In this document: piece by piece, positions 63,600 to 64,000 of the stretch
Position numbering within the stretch: position 1 is the stretch's first letter
Layout: each line of letters starts with the position of its first letter
Source: Nocardia anocheti
Lineage (GTDB): Bacteria; Actinomycetota; Actinomycetes; Mycobacteriales; Mycobacteriaceae
DNA length: 64,000 nt
Assembly: GCF_029675105.1 (NCBI RefSeq)
Contig: NZ_JAQQFV010000005.1
Span: 1 to 64,000, forward strand
Direction of reading: 5' to 3'
Position numbers and translations under genes: made by a program
The notes under the pieces: model-generated
What the model saw: the letters and a program-made list of their open reading frames with translations, nothing else
Told to the model about the DNA's origin: nothing
Database searches by the model: none

Positions 63600-64000
63600 C
63601 AGTACGTCGACGGGACCGACGCCTCGGTCTTCCGTGGCAAGCCCCTGGACCCCGCCCGCGCGCTCGGCATCATCGCCCAGACCGCCGAGGCGCTCGACTA
63701 CGCCCACGAGCGCGATGTGCTGCACCGGGACGTCAAGCCCGCCAATCCTGCTGACGCCTTCGCGCGCGGGAGATCGCGTGGTGCTCACCGATTTCGGTAT
63801 CGCCCGGTTGCGCGGTGACGCTCGTCAGCTCACCCGCACCGGCGACTTCCTCGCCACCCTCGCCTACGCCTCGCCCGAACAACTGTCCGGCGGCGAGATC
63901 GACCACCGCTCCGATCAGTACTCGCTGGGCTGCACCCTGTTCGCGTTGCTGACCGGTGAAAGTCCCTTTCCCGCAGGCAATCCCGGTGCGGTAGTCGCCG
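63600..64000 (+). pseudogene. Decayed Ser/Thr protein kinase gene, runs off the window
   Basis: Kinase similarity starts in mid-domain: [13 protein letters not shown], then [17 protein letters not shown] (catalytic loop). The glycine loop and N-lobe (about 95 residues) are missing, as only 59 nt separate it from the dapC stop. After the PAN codon at 63744-63746 one base stands where three are expected, shifting frame; the second frame continues [21 protein letters not shown], then [10 protein letters not shown] and [19 protein letters not shown]. Truncation plus frameshift argue against a working kinase. A sequencing error could explain only the frameshift. Confidence 0.75.

Overview
The window is high-GC, gene-dense actinobacterial chromosome, most likely from Nocardia or a close relative in the Mycobacteriales. 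Pointers are genes for mycothiol (mshB), coenzyme F420 (fbiC), a PimE-type mannosyltransferase with an LpqW-like lipoprotein, desA2, a phoH2 PIN/helicase and several LGFP, DUF4245, DUF6542 and DUF1906 proteins. Gene order follows two M. tuberculosis blocks as I remember them: glyA-desA2-phoH2-fum-glpX-Rv1100-xseB-xseA-Rv1109c-lytB-Rv1111c-ychF on the left, and Rv1157c-pimE-PCD ... typA-lpqW-mshB-Rv1171 ... fbiC-fdx-aminotransferase on the right. The genus is inferred from content, not from a search. I recognised no rRNA, tRNA, transposase, prophage or CRISPR.

Layout. 1-5.3 kb: end of glyA, then accessory genes (HigBA and VapBC toxin-antitoxin pairs, an F420-type oxidoreductase, a flavin monooxygenase with divergent TetR regulator, an epoxide-hydrolase-like protein). 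5.3-17.7 kb: conserved core (phoH2, LGFP lipoprotein, desA2, fumC, glpX, xseBA, ispH, rmuC). 17.8-27.8 kb: sbcCD, the ogt/ada-alkA alkylation-repair operon and cstA-ybdD. 27.8-48.6 kb: mixed accessory region with a lipase, regulators, the GTPase YchF, an AbiE-like type IV toxin-antitoxin pair, a WD40 Ser/Thr kinase, a DoxX protein with eleven-residue repeats, MarR/MFS, tandem XRE regulators, a CHAP hydrolase, a duplicated-domain protein behind a structured leader, a Tat-exported DUF1906 protein and a serine-every-third-residue protein. 48.6-63.5 kb: conserved core again (pimE, PCD, typA, lpqW, mshB, paired PH-domain proteins, fbiC, fdxA, dapC). The window ends in a decayed Ser/Thr kinase gene.

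The most unusual signal is a structured palindromic repeat. Two intergenic copies (27910-28000 and, inverted, 32016-32110) have an identical 19-nt loop, the same 6-nt one-sided bulge and the same G-T mismatch. Their stems differ at five base pairs, each change matched by a complementary change on the other arm. A third element of the same architecture lies at 13711-13808. Other candidates are a 58-codon Lys/Cys-rich gene with an iron-box-like site directly before its start, a hairpin that buries the ribosome binding site at 46175-46188, and two strong hairpins with a mini-ORF in the phoH2 leader. Many genes appear to be leaderless, with a TANNNT -10 box ending 6-7 nt before the start codon.
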